Origin: CATQGW01 sp965242565
GTDB taxonomy: Bacteria; Chloroflexota; Dehalococcoidia; Bin125
Direction: 5' to 3'
Length of the DNA stretch: 64,000 nucleotides
Assembly (NCBI GenBank): GCA_965242565.1
Contig: OZ251457.1
Coordinates: 2,852,001 to 2,916,000 of the forward strand
In this document: positions 34,840 to 42,859 of the stretch, piece after piece
Layout: the number at the start of each line of letters is the position of its first letter
Numbering within the stretch: the stretch's first letter is position 1
Notes under the pieces: generated by a model
The model's database searches: none
Seen by the model: the letters and a program-made list of their open reading frames with translations, nothing else
Told to the model about the DNA's origin: nothing
Translations under genes and position numbers: made by a program

Positions 34840-36078
34840 ATGAGTGAACAGCCGCCCGGCCCCGCCAGCGAAGATGTCGAGCAGTTCGCCACTGCGCAGG
34901 GGCTGCGCGTCGAGAGCGCCGGGCGCCCCCGCCGTGCGCTGCGCGGCTTCATTACGTTCCTGCGCACCAAGTACCTCGGCGCGTTCGGCCTCTTCCTCGT
35001 CGTCCTCTGGAGCGTCATCGCCATCGGCACGGTCGGGGACGGCGGCGGCTGGCTCGGCCTCGGCCGTTACGACTCCCGCTCCGTCTTCGAAATCGCCTCC
35101 GTCAGCTACGCCGACGACAAACTGGCCAACGCCCTCGCCGGCCTCAATGAGGACCTCTCCGACGCCGAACTGCGCGAGATCGTCTCCGATCCCAACATCT
35201 TCGAGGCTGCCGCGGTCGATGCCGGCGTCGCCGGCGAGATGGTCGACTACGCGCTGGAACTGGTCTCGGACGGCGTACTGATCGATACGCTGCTTGACGC
35301 GGGACAGATCGAAATCGTCGAGGGCCAAATCAGGGACGTCGACGCGCTGCTCGCCACCGGCACCGACAATCCGCTGGCCTCCGCCTCTCTGCTCGACCCG
35401 TCGGGCAAGCACTGGTTCGGCACCGACCGCGCCGGGCACGACCTCTTCTCGCGCGTCATGGAGGGCGCGCGGCTCTCCCTCTACATCGGCTTCTTCGCCA
35501 CCCTGATCGGCGTCGGCGCGGGTACCGTGGTCGGCCTGATCGCCGGCTCGCTCGGCGGCGCGGTCGACCTCGCCGTCAACCGCATCATGGACGCCTTCCA
35601 GGCCTTCCCGCCGATCGTCTTCCTGCTCCTGATCGCCGCCGTCACCGATCCCTCCGCTCTCTGGGTCACCCTCTCCCTTGCCGTGCTCGCCATTCCCTTC
35701 ACCAACCGCATTGTGCGCGGCAGCGTGATCCAGATCCGCGAAATGCCCTATGTCGAGGCCGCCCGCACCATCGGCGCCACCTCCGGGCGGATCATGGGCT
35801 TCCACATCCTGCCCAACATCTTCGCTCCGCTGATCGTCATCTTCTCCATCACCATCGGCGCGTTCATCCTCGCCGAAGCCGCCCTCAGCTTCCTCGGACT
35901 CGGCACGCTCGATGTCTCCTGGGGCAAAATGATCGCCGATGGACGTCAGTTCATCGTCTACTCCCCCTGGACCTCGCTCTGGGCCGGCCTCGCCCTCACC
36001 TCCCTCGTCTTCGGCTTCAACGTCCTCGGCGACGCCCTCCGCGACGTCCTCGACCCACGCCTGCGCGGCTCCCGCTAG
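34840..36078 (+). CDS. DppC-type permease with extra extracytoplasmic domain (copy 1)
   Basis: The 412-residue partner permease has a first helix near 47-65 and then a polar helical domain of about 120 residues (about 67-188) before the family motif HWFGTDRAGHDLFSR. In typical DppC that gap is only some 30 residues. The core then follows, with the EAA loop EMPYVEAARTIGATSGRIMGFHILPN intact and the C-terminal LGDALRDVLDPRLRG. It lies 33 bp after the DppB-type gene, with GAGGA before the ATG. The added domain has no family that I recognise and presumably packs against the LysM-like insert of the partner subunit. Confidence 0.9.
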   Translation: MSEQPPGPASEDVEQFATAQGLRVESAGRPRRALRGFITFLRTKYLGAFGLFLVVLWSVIAIGTVGDGGGWLGLGRYDSRSVFEIASVSYADDKLANALAGLNEDLSDAELREIVSDPNIFEAAAVDAGVAGEMVDYALELVSDGVLIDTLLDAGQIEIVEGQIRDVDALLATGTDNPLASASLLDPSGKHWFGTDRAGHDLFSRVMEGARLSLYIGFFATLIGVGAGTVVGLIAGSLGGAVDLAVNRIMDAFQAFPPIVFLLLIAAVTDPSALWVTLSLAVLAIPFTNRIVRGSVIQIREMPYVEAARTIGATSGRIMGFHILPNIFAPLIVIFSITIGAFILAEAALSFLGLGTLDVSWGKMIADGRQFIVYSPWTSLWAGLALTSLVFGFNVLGDALRDVLDPRLRGSR

Positions 36079-36097
36079 GCTGATCGCGGAGCCTCAC

Positions 36098-36307
36098 ATG
36101 GAATGCACCGCCATCATCCGGCGCAGCGGCGACTGGTGGATCGGCTGGATCGCCGAAGTCCCCGGCGTTAACTGCCAGGAACGCACGCTCGAAGAACTCC
36201 GCGTCAGCATTGCCGAAGCCCTCGCCGAAGCCGTCGAATTCAACCGCCAAGACGCCCGCCAAGCCGCCGAAGGCGACTATTTCGAGGAGAAGGTCGCCGT
36301 GGCATGA
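36098..36307 (+). CDS. hicB: HicB-type antitoxin
   Basis: The 69-residue protein has the partial RNase-H-like HicB fold: CTAIIRRSGDWWIGWIAEVPG, CQERTLEELRVSIAEALAEAVEF. It lacks the C-terminal DNA-binding domain of longer HicB proteins. It lies 19 bp after the permease gene on the same strand and its stop overlaps the hicA start (ATGA), as in canonical hicBA pairs. Confidence 0.82.
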   Translation: MECTAIIRRSGDWWIGWIAEVPGVNCQERTLEELRVSIAEALAEAVEFNRQDARQAAEGDYFEEKVAVA

Positions 36308-36498
36308 AGCGCGCCGACCTGCTGCGGCCTCTCCGCCGCCGCGGCTGTCAGCAGATCCGCGAGGGAAAGCGCCACTCCTGGTGGCGCAGCGCCGACGGCG
36401 ACCACCGCGCCGCCATCCCCCGTCACAGGGAAATCAACGATCTCCTGGTCCGCAAAATCTGCCGCGAGCTCAGAGTCGACCCGCCCAACCGCACCTGA
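36304..36498 (+). CDS. hicA: HicA-type mRNA interferase toxin
   Basis: The 64-residue double-stranded-RNA-binding-fold toxin has KRADLLRPLRRRGCQQIREGKRHS, with the catalytic-type His at about 24, and the tail IPRHREINDLLVRKICRELRV, which matches the family signature. It cleaves mRNA unless bound by HicB. The pair is placed between the first permease pair and the second binding-protein gene of the transporter cluster. Confidence 0.85.
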   Translation: MKRADLLRPLRRRGCQQIREGKRHSWWRSADGDHRAAIPRHREINDLLVRKICRELRVDPPNRT

Positions 36499-36620
36499 TC
36501 CGCTCCTCGCGCGCCGCTCACTGCCGCTACAAGCCCCCCGCGCAAACGCCCGCCGAACTCGCTAGACTTGCGCCCAACCGACTTGCGCCAACTTGCGCGA
36601 GCGAGTATCGGAGGCCCGGC

Positions 36621-38573
36621 ATGAACACCGAACGCAACTACTGGCAGCGGATGCGGCGAACGCGGATGAGCAGGCGCGCGCTGCTGCGCGCCTCCGGACG
36701 CGCGGGCGTCGGCGCCGCCGGCCTCGCCCTCGTCGGCTGCGGCGACGACGATGACGACGATGAGCAGCCGTCGGCGGCGCGTGAGCAGGCGCAGCAGCAG
36801 CAACAGGCGCAGGCCGCCGCGCAGCAGGCTGATCGACAGGAACAGCAGGCGCAGGCCGTCGCCGACCAAGATGAGCCCGAGGCGCAGCAGGCGGCCGCCG
36901 CCCGGGCCGACATCGTGCGCGGCGGCAACCTGACCTTCTCGACCCCCGCCGCGACCCACGACTACTTCGACCCCCACCGCGGCGTCTTTGGCCCGACCCA
37001 ATTCTGGATGGGGTTCTACATGAACTACCTCATCCGCTATCGCAACAAGGAACAGGACATCGTCGAGCCCGACATCGCCTCTCTGCCCGAGATCCCCGAC
37101 GACGAGACCTACATCTTCAGCATCGATCAAGGCGCGCGGTTCTGGGATCAATACCCGACCGAGGGCGGGCGGCTGGTGACGGCCGAGGACATCCGCGCCA
37201 ACTATCAGCGGCAGATCGACGCCGTCGACGCGACCGGTGCTGAAGACGGCACCTTCCTCGGCTCCGGGGCGTTTCGCCGCACCACCTCAATGGACGTGCC
37301 CGACGACACGACCTGGGTAGCGAAGACGGACGGCCCCGACGCCACTTGGATCGGCGTCCCGCTGCGGCCGTTCAGCTGGATCACCAGCCCCGAAGCGATT
37401 CGCGAGTTCGGCGACCGCTGGCGCGACGAGGCGGCCAACGTAGAGCTCTCCTCCGGCACCGGAATGTTCATCCCGCAGAGCTACGATCCCGATATCGGTA
37501 TCAGTCTGGCGCGCAACGACAACTACTGGAAGATGGGCGTCGACGGGCAGCCGCTGCCCTACTACGACACGGTCACGATGGCCAGCATGGAAGATCCCAC
37601 GACGATTGAGGCAGCCTATCGCGGCGCCGAGATCATCAACGGGCGCTTCCCACTCTCGACCCTACAGGCCGAGGGCATCATCAACGACTTCCCCGACCAC
37701 AACAGCGGCCAGATCGCCTTCGGCTTCACGATCATCACCCTGGTCAACTACAACCCCGATTGGTCCGGCGAGGACGGACTGGGCAATCCTTGGATTGACC
37801 GGCGCTTCGCTCAGGCGCTGCATGTGGCGGTCGATCCCTACCTGATGATCGACACGGTCTACCTCGGCTCCGGCAAGCCGACCGGTTTGCATGACACGCC
37901 CTGGTACAGCACCTACTGGGCGCTGCCCGAAGAGGAACTGCTGCAGACGCCCGGCTACCGGCCCGACCGCGAGACCGACATCGCCGAAGCGCGGGCGTTG
38001 CTTGATGCCTCAGGCTACGATCGCAGCCGCGGGTTGCGAATGATCGCGCCCGATATCTGGGAATCGACCTACCCCGGCGTGCTGGAGACCGAAGTGGCAA
38101 TGTACCGCGAGGCGCTCGACCTTGATGTCGAGTTCGATGTGCAGCCCTACACCGTGATCCTGCAGCGATTCGTCGACGGCACCTATCCCGGCAGCGGTCC
38201 GCAGTGGGGCAATCCGCCCGCCGAGCTGGACCCGACCGCGCCCTACAACGACTTCTTCACGCCCGAGGGCTCCGTCAACACCTTGTCCTACAGCTACGAG
38301 CCGATCGCCGACCTCGCCCGAACCATGCGTCGCACGCTCGATCGCGAGGAGCGGCGGGAGATGTCCTACACCGCGCAGCGGATCCTGCTGGGCACGCATC
38401 CGGACCACGGGTTGGACGGCATCACGACCATTCCCGGCGTGATGAACGGCATCTCGCCGGTGCTCTGGTGGCCGTTCGTCCACCACGGCGAGGACACCCT
38501 CCAGTTCGCCCACGCCAGCCACCGGTACGACGAGACCTGGATCGACGTGAACCACCCCGACTACCCCGCCTAG
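36621..38573 (+). CDS. Tat-lipoprotein solute-binding protein B
   Basis: The 650-residue paralogue has the same N-terminal cassette (RNYWQRMRRTRMSRRALL, lipobox ending at Cys40, Asp run) and a Gln/Ala-rich linker up to about residue 98. The mature domain begins at GGNLTFSTPAATHDYFDPHRG. The true ATG at 36621 has TCGGAGG upstream; a frame open for over 130 codons before it overlaps hicBA and is not meaningful. It contains the HVAVDPYLMIDTVYLGSGK block. A CTAGACTT element lies near 36563. It is followed closely by paralogue C, with no permease between. Confidence 0.92.
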   Translation: MNTERNYWQRMRRTRMSRRALLRASGRAGVGAAGLALVGCGDDDDDDEQPSAAREQAQQQQQAQAAAQQADRQEQQAQAVADQDEPEAQQAAAARADIVRGGNLTFSTPAATHDYFDPHRGVFGPTQFWMGFYMNYLIRYRNKEQDIVEPDIASLPEIPDDETYIFSIDQGARFWDQYPTEGGRLVTAEDIRANYQRQIDAVDATGAEDGTFLGSGAFRRTTSMDVPDDTTWVAKTDGPDATWIGVPLRPFSWITSPEAIREFGDRWRDEAANVELSSGTGMFIPQSYDPDIGISLARNDNYWKMGVDGQPLPYYDTVTMASMEDPTTIEAAYRGAEIINGRFPLSTLQAEGIINDFPDHNSGQIAFGFTIITLVNYNPDWSGEDGLGNPWIDRRFAQALHVAVDPYLMIDTVYLGSGKPTGLHDTPWYSTYWALPEEELLQTPGYRPDRETDIAEARALLDASGYDRSRGLRMIAPDIWESTYPGVLETEVAMYREALDLDVEFDVQPYTVILQRFVDGTYPGSGPQWGNPPAELDPTAPYNDFFTPEGSVNTLSYSYEPIADLARTMRRTLDREERREMSYTAQRILLGTHPDHGLDGITTIPGVMNGISPVLWWPFVHHGEDTLQFAHASHRYDETWIDVNHPDYPA

Positions 38574-38608
38574 CAGCAGGCGGATTCGGCGCGGAGGTCT
38601 GTCTCCCC

Positions 38609-38628
38609 ATTGACACTCTGGGCTACAC
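38609..38628 (+). promoter_or_regulatory. Promoter-like element before binding protein C
   Basis: TTGACA, 8 bases, then TACACT, about 36 bp before the ATG. The same layout with small changes precedes D (TTGGCA-N8-TAGACT) and E (TTGACA-N8-TAGACT). The 8-base gap is too short for a normal -35/-10 pair, so the TAnACT may be the -10 and the TTGACA a separate site. Confidence 0.35.
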
Positions 38629-38663
38629 TCTGCGCACCTCAGAGAGTGAGCGGGGAGGCGGCC

Positions 38664-40643
38664 ATGAGCAGCGAGCGTAACTACTGGCAGCGGATGCGGC
38701 GGACGCGGATGAGCAGGCGCGCGCTGCTGCGCGCCTCGGGGCGCGCCGGCGTCGGCGCGGCCGGCCTCGCCCTGGTCGGCTGCGGCGACGATGACGACGA
38801 CGACCAGCAGGCCGCCGCCGCGACCCAGCAGCAGCAACAGCAGGGCCAACCCGCCGCCCAACAGGCCGCCCAGCAGCAGGCCCAAACCGCCGCCGACCGC
38901 GCCGATCAGCAGGAGCGGCAGTCGGCTCCGGCCGACGACGACGAGCCGCAGGCGCAGCAGACCGTCTCGCAGGCCAACATCACCCGCGGCGGCACGCTGC
39001 GCTTCTCCACCCCGGCCGCCACGCACGATTATTTCGACCCGCACCGCGCCGTCTTCGGCCCCACCCAATTCTGGATGGGGTTCTACATGAACTACCTGAT
39101 CCGCTGGCGCAACAAGGAGCAGGGCGTGCTCGAAAGCGATGTCGCTTCCCTGCCCGAAATCCCTGATGAAGAGACCTACGTCTTCTCCGTCGACCGCGGC
39201 GCGCGCTTCTGGGATCAGTACCCCACCGAAGGCGGCCGGCTGGTCACCTCGGAGGACATCGCGGCCAACTTCCAGCGCCAGATCGACGCGGTCGACGCGA
39301 CCGGCGCGGCCGACGGCACCTTCCTCGGCGCGTCCGCCTTCCAGAAAACCGCCTCCATGGAGACGCCCGACGAGCTCACCTTCATCGCCAAATCCGACGG
39401 CATCGACGCCACCTACCTCAGCGTCCCCCTCCGCCCCTTCGCCTGGATCACCTCCCCCGAAGCGATCGACGAGTTCGGCGACCGCTGGCGCGACGAGGCC
39501 GCCAACGTTGAGCTCTCCTCCGGCACGGGCGCGTACATCCCGCTCACCTACGACCCCGATATCGGCGTGGACCTCACCCGCAACCCCAACTACTGGAAGA
39601 TGGGCGCCGACGGCCAACCGCTGCCCTACATGGACGAGGTCAAGATGCAGAACCTCGTCGACCCCACGGCGGTCGAAGCGGCCTACCGCAGCAAGGAAAT
39701 CGACGTCGGCGGTTTCCCGCTCACGACCGTGCAGGCTGCGGCGATCGACAACGACTTCCCCGACCATCCCCAGGGCCAGATCGCCTTCGGCTTCACGATC
39801 ATCACCGGCATCTTCAACTACAACCCCGACTGGAGCGGCGAAGACGGCCTCGGCAACCCCTACCTCGATCGCCGCTTCTGCTACGCGCTCCACCTCGCGG
39901 TCGACCGCTACGCCATGATCGACGCCGTTTATCTCGGCTCCGGCAAGCCCAGCGGCCAGGAACACACCCCCTGGTACAACACCTACTGGGCCATCTCCGA
40001 AGAGGAGCTGCTGGCCACGCCGGGCTACCGCCCCGAGCGCGAGGCCGACATCGCCGACGCCCGCGCCGCGCTCGACGCCTCCGCCTACGACAAAGACCGC
40101 CCGCTGCTGCTCTACGCCCCCGACATCTGGGAGCAGACCTACCCCGGCATCCTCGAAACCGAAAAGGCGATGTACGAGAACGCGCTCGGCATCGAAGTCT
40201 CGTTCAACGTCCAGCCCTACACCGTCCTCCTCCAGCGCTGGGTCTCCAAGACCTACCCCGGCGGCGGGCCGCAGTGGACCAACCCTCCGGACGACCTCGA
40301 CCCGACCACCTCCTACCTCCAGAACCTCACGCCCGGCGGCGCGACCAACAACCTCTCCTACGACTTCCAGCCGATGACCGACATCGCCGAAACGATGCGC
40401 GTCACCCTGGACCGCGAGGAGCGGCGCGACATGGCCTTCGAGGCGCAGCGCATCCTGCTCGGCAACCACCCTGAACACGGCGTCGAAGGCCTCGGCTTCG
40501 CGCCCGCCGTCATGAACGGCATCTCCCCCGCCGTCTGGTGGCCCTACGTCCAGCGCCCCGACGACACTCTCCAGTTCGCCCACGCCTCCCATCGCTGGGA
40601 CGACGGCTGGATCGACACCACCCACCCCGACTACCCCGCCTAG
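38664..40643 (+). CDS. Tat-lipoprotein solute-binding protein C
   Basis: The 659-residue paralogue has signal, lipobox, Asp-tract and Gln-rich linker as in B. The mature part is very close to B and D, for example GPTQFWMGFYMNYLIRWRNK and DWSGEDGLGNPYLDRRFCYALH. The ATG at 38664 follows GGGGAGG; the open frame before it covers the promoter. Its own promoter-like element precedes it at about 38609-38628, so each binding-protein gene may be transcribed separately. Confidence 0.92.
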   Translation: MSSERNYWQRMRRTRMSRRALLRASGRAGVGAAGLALVGCGDDDDDDQQAAAATQQQQQQGQPAAQQAAQQQAQTAADRADQQERQSAPADDDEPQAQQTVSQANITRGGTLRFSTPAATHDYFDPHRAVFGPTQFWMGFYMNYLIRWRNKEQGVLESDVASLPEIPDEETYVFSVDRGARFWDQYPTEGGRLVTSEDIAANFQRQIDAVDATGAADGTFLGASAFQKTASMETPDELTFIAKSDGIDATYLSVPLRPFAWITSPEAIDEFGDRWRDEAANVELSSGTGAYIPLTYDPDIGVDLTRNPNYWKMGADGQPLPYMDEVKMQNLVDPTAVEAAYRSKEIDVGGFPLTTVQAAAIDNDFPDHPQGQIAFGFTIITGIFNYNPDWSGEDGLGNPYLDRRFCYALHLAVDRYAMIDAVYLGSGKPSGQEHTPWYNTYWAISEEELLATPGYRPEREADIADARAALDASAYDKDRPLLLYAPDIWEQTYPGILETEKAMYENALGIEVSFNVQPYTVLLQRWVSKTYPGGGPQWTNPPDDLDPTTSYLQNLTPGGATNNLSYDFQPMTDIAETMRVTLDREERRDMAFEAQRILLGNHPEHGVEGLGFAPAVMNGISPAVWWPYVQRPDDTLQFAHASHRWDDGWIDTTHPDYPA

Positions 40644-40705
40644 CCCCCTCGCGCCACCTCCCGACTGTCGCGCACTTGGCACTTTGGGCTAGACTTGCCC
40701 AACAT

Positions 40706-40724
40706 CCCGCAGGGCGAGTGCGGG
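40706..40724 (+). promoter_or_regulatory. 5' leader hairpin of binding-protein gene D
   Basis: CCCGCA (40706-40711) pairs with TGCGGG (40719-40724) around a 7-base loop, between the TAGACT element and the AGGAGG site. The same stem with one loop change occurs before gene E. It may stabilise the mRNA or act in regulation. Confidence 0.4.
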
Positions 40725-40754
40725 AGCGCGCACGGCAGGCAGCAGGAGGCCATC

Positions 40755-42749
40755 ATGAGCAACGAGCGCAACTACTGGCAGCGCATGCGCCGCTCCCGAA
40801 TGAGCAGGCGTTCCCTGCTTCGCGCCTCCGGGCGCGCCGGCGTCGGCGCGGCCGGCCTCGCCCTGGTCGGCTGCAGCGACGATGACGACGACCTGCAGAC
40901 CGTCGCCCAAACCCCTGCCCAACAGCCTCAGCAGCAGGACCAGCCCGCTCAGCAGCAGGCCATGCAGCAGCAGCAACAGCAGCAAATGGCTGACCAGCAG
41001 GCCCAACAGACCGACCAGCAGGAAACCACGGCCGACGATCCCGACGACGACCAACAGGCCGCCCAGACCGTCTCCCAGAGCAACATCATCCGCGGCGGCG
41101 ACCTCCGCTTCTCCACCCCAGCCGCCACCCACGACTACTTTGACCCGCACCGCGCCGTCTTCGGCCCCACCCAGTTCTGGATGGGCTTCTACATGAACTA
41201 CCTGATCCGCTGGCGCAACAAGGAGCGCGGCATCATGGAAGCCGATGTCGCCTCCATCCCCGAAATCCCCGACAACGAAACTTACATCTTCGCCATCGAC
41301 CAGGGCGCGCGCTTCTGGGACCAGTACCCCACCGAGGGCGGCCGGCTGGTCACCGCGGAGGACATCGCGGCCAACTTCCAGCGCCAGATCGACGCGGTTG
41401 ACGCGACCGGCACTGAAGACGGCACCTTCCTCGGCGCCTCCTCCTTCCAGAAGACCGCCTCCATTGACGTCCCCGACGAACAAACCTTCGTCGCCAAAAC
41501 CGACGGCCCCGACGCCACCTGGATGGGCGTCCCCCTTCGCCCCTTCAGCTGGATCACCTCTCCGGAAGCCATCGTCGAATTCGGCGACCGCTGGCGCGAC
41601 GAACCGACCAACGTCGAACTCTCCTCCGGCACCGGGCCATTCATCCCCACCGCCTACGACGTCGACATCGGCACCGACCTGGTCCGCAACGACAACTACT
41701 GGAAAATGGGCGCCGACGGGCAACCCCTCCCCTACTACGACAGCGTCACCCTCGCCAACCTCACCGACCCCACCGCCGTCGAAGCCGCTTACCGCGGCAA
41801 GGAAATCTTCGTCGGCGGCTTCCCCCTCTCCACCGTCCAGGCGGACGCCATCCTCAGCGACTTCCCCGACCACAAATCCGGTCAAATCGCCTTCGGCTTC
41901 ACGATCATCACCGGCGGCGCCAACTTCAACCCCGACTGGAGCGGCGAAGACGGCCTCGGCAACCCCTGGATCGACCGCCGCTTCGCGCAGGCTCTCCATG
42001 TCGCCGTCGACCGCTACCTCATGATCGACGCCGTCTACCTCAGCTCCGGCAAGCCCAGCGGCATGGGCGAAACCCCCTGGTACAACGCCTTCTGGGCCAT
42101 CCCCGAAGACGAACTCCTCCAAACCCCCGGCTTCCGCCCCGACCGCGCCGCCGACATCGCCGAAGCCCGCGCCCTGCTCGAAGCCTCCGGCTACGACAAA
42201 AATCGCCCGCTCACCCTCATCGCGCCCGACATCTGGGAAGGCACCTACCCCGGCATTCTCGAAATCGAAGTCGGCATGTACCGCGAAGCGCTGGACATCG
42301 AAGTCACCTTCGATGTCCAGCCCTACACCGTCATCCTCCAGCGCTGGATCGAGGGCACCTACCCCGGCCAGGGCCCACAGTGGACCAATCCCCCCTCCGA
42401 CCTCGACCCCACCACCTCCTACAACAACAACTACGTCCCCGGCGGCAGCACCAACAACCTCTACTACGACTTCCAGCCCATGACCGACATCGCCCAAACG
42501 ATGCAGACCACGCTCGACCTCGAGCAGCGCCAGGCCATGGCCCATGAAGCGCAGCGCATTCTGCTCGGCACCCACCCCGACTACGGCCTCGAAGGCATCG
42601 CCAACAGCCCCGCCGTCATGAACGGCATCTCCCCGGCCATCTGGTGGCCCTTCGTCGAGCGCCCCGACGACACCCTCCAGTTCGCCCACGCCTCTCACCG
42701 CTACGACGACGCCTGGATCGACGTCACCCACCCCGAGTACCCCGCCTAG
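40755..42749 (+). CDS. Tat-lipoprotein solute-binding protein D
   Basis: The 664-residue paralogue reads CSDDDD after the lipobox instead of CGDDDD and has a Gln-rich linker to about residue 110. The mature domain is closest to B and C. AGGAGG lies 5 bases before the ATG at 40755. The promoter region, 5' leader hairpin, signal peptide and linker are almost the same as in gene E, while the mature domains of D and E differ, which points to cassette exchange. Confidence 0.92.
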   Translation: MSNERNYWQRMRRSRMSRRSLLRASGRAGVGAAGLALVGCSDDDDDLQTVAQTPAQQPQQQDQPAQQQAMQQQQQQQMADQQAQQTDQQETTADDPDDDQQAAQTVSQSNIIRGGDLRFSTPAATHDYFDPHRAVFGPTQFWMGFYMNYLIRWRNKERGIMEADVASIPEIPDNETYIFAIDQGARFWDQYPTEGGRLVTAEDIAANFQRQIDAVDATGTEDGTFLGASSFQKTASIDVPDEQTFVAKTDGPDATWMGVPLRPFSWITSPEAIVEFGDRWRDEPTNVELSSGTGPFIPTAYDVDIGTDLVRNDNYWKMGADGQPLPYYDSVTLANLTDPTAVEAAYRGKEIFVGGFPLSTVQADAILSDFPDHKSGQIAFGFTIITGGANFNPDWSGEDGLGNPWIDRRFAQALHVAVDRYLMIDAVYLSSGKPSGMGETPWYNAFWAIPEDELLQTPGFRPDRAADIAEARALLEASGYDKNRPLTLIAPDIWEGTYPGILEIEVGMYREALDIEVTFDVQPYTVILQRWIEGTYPGQGPQWTNPPSDLDPTTSYNNNYVPGGSTNNLYYDFQPMTDIAQTMQTTLDLEQRQAMAHEAQRILLGTHPDYGLEGIANSPAVMNGISPAIWWPFVERPDDTLQFAHASHRYDDAWIDVTHPEYPA

Positions 42750-42780
42750 CGCCCTCGCGCCAGCCCCGACTGTCGCGCAC

Positions 42781-42828
42781 TTGACACATTGCGCTAGACT
42801 TGCCCACATCCCGCAGGACGAGTGCGGG
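42781..42828 (+). promoter_or_regulatory. Promoter-like element and leader hairpin of gene E
   Basis: TTGACA (42781-42786), 8 bases, TAGACT (42795-42800), then the hairpin CCCGCA (42810-42815) / TGCGGG (42823-42828), then AGGAGG and the ATG at 42860. It is almost a copy of the region before gene D, and the two are far more alike than an average intergenic pair in this window. Confidence 0.4.
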
Positions 42829-42859
42829 GAGCGCACACGGCAGGCAGCAGGAGGCCATC

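Noticed and set aside
42781..42800. TTGACA and TAGACT as a classical -35/-10 pair before gene E
   Set aside because: Only 8 bases separate them, too short for a sigma-70 promoter; I kept it only as a conserved promoter-like element.
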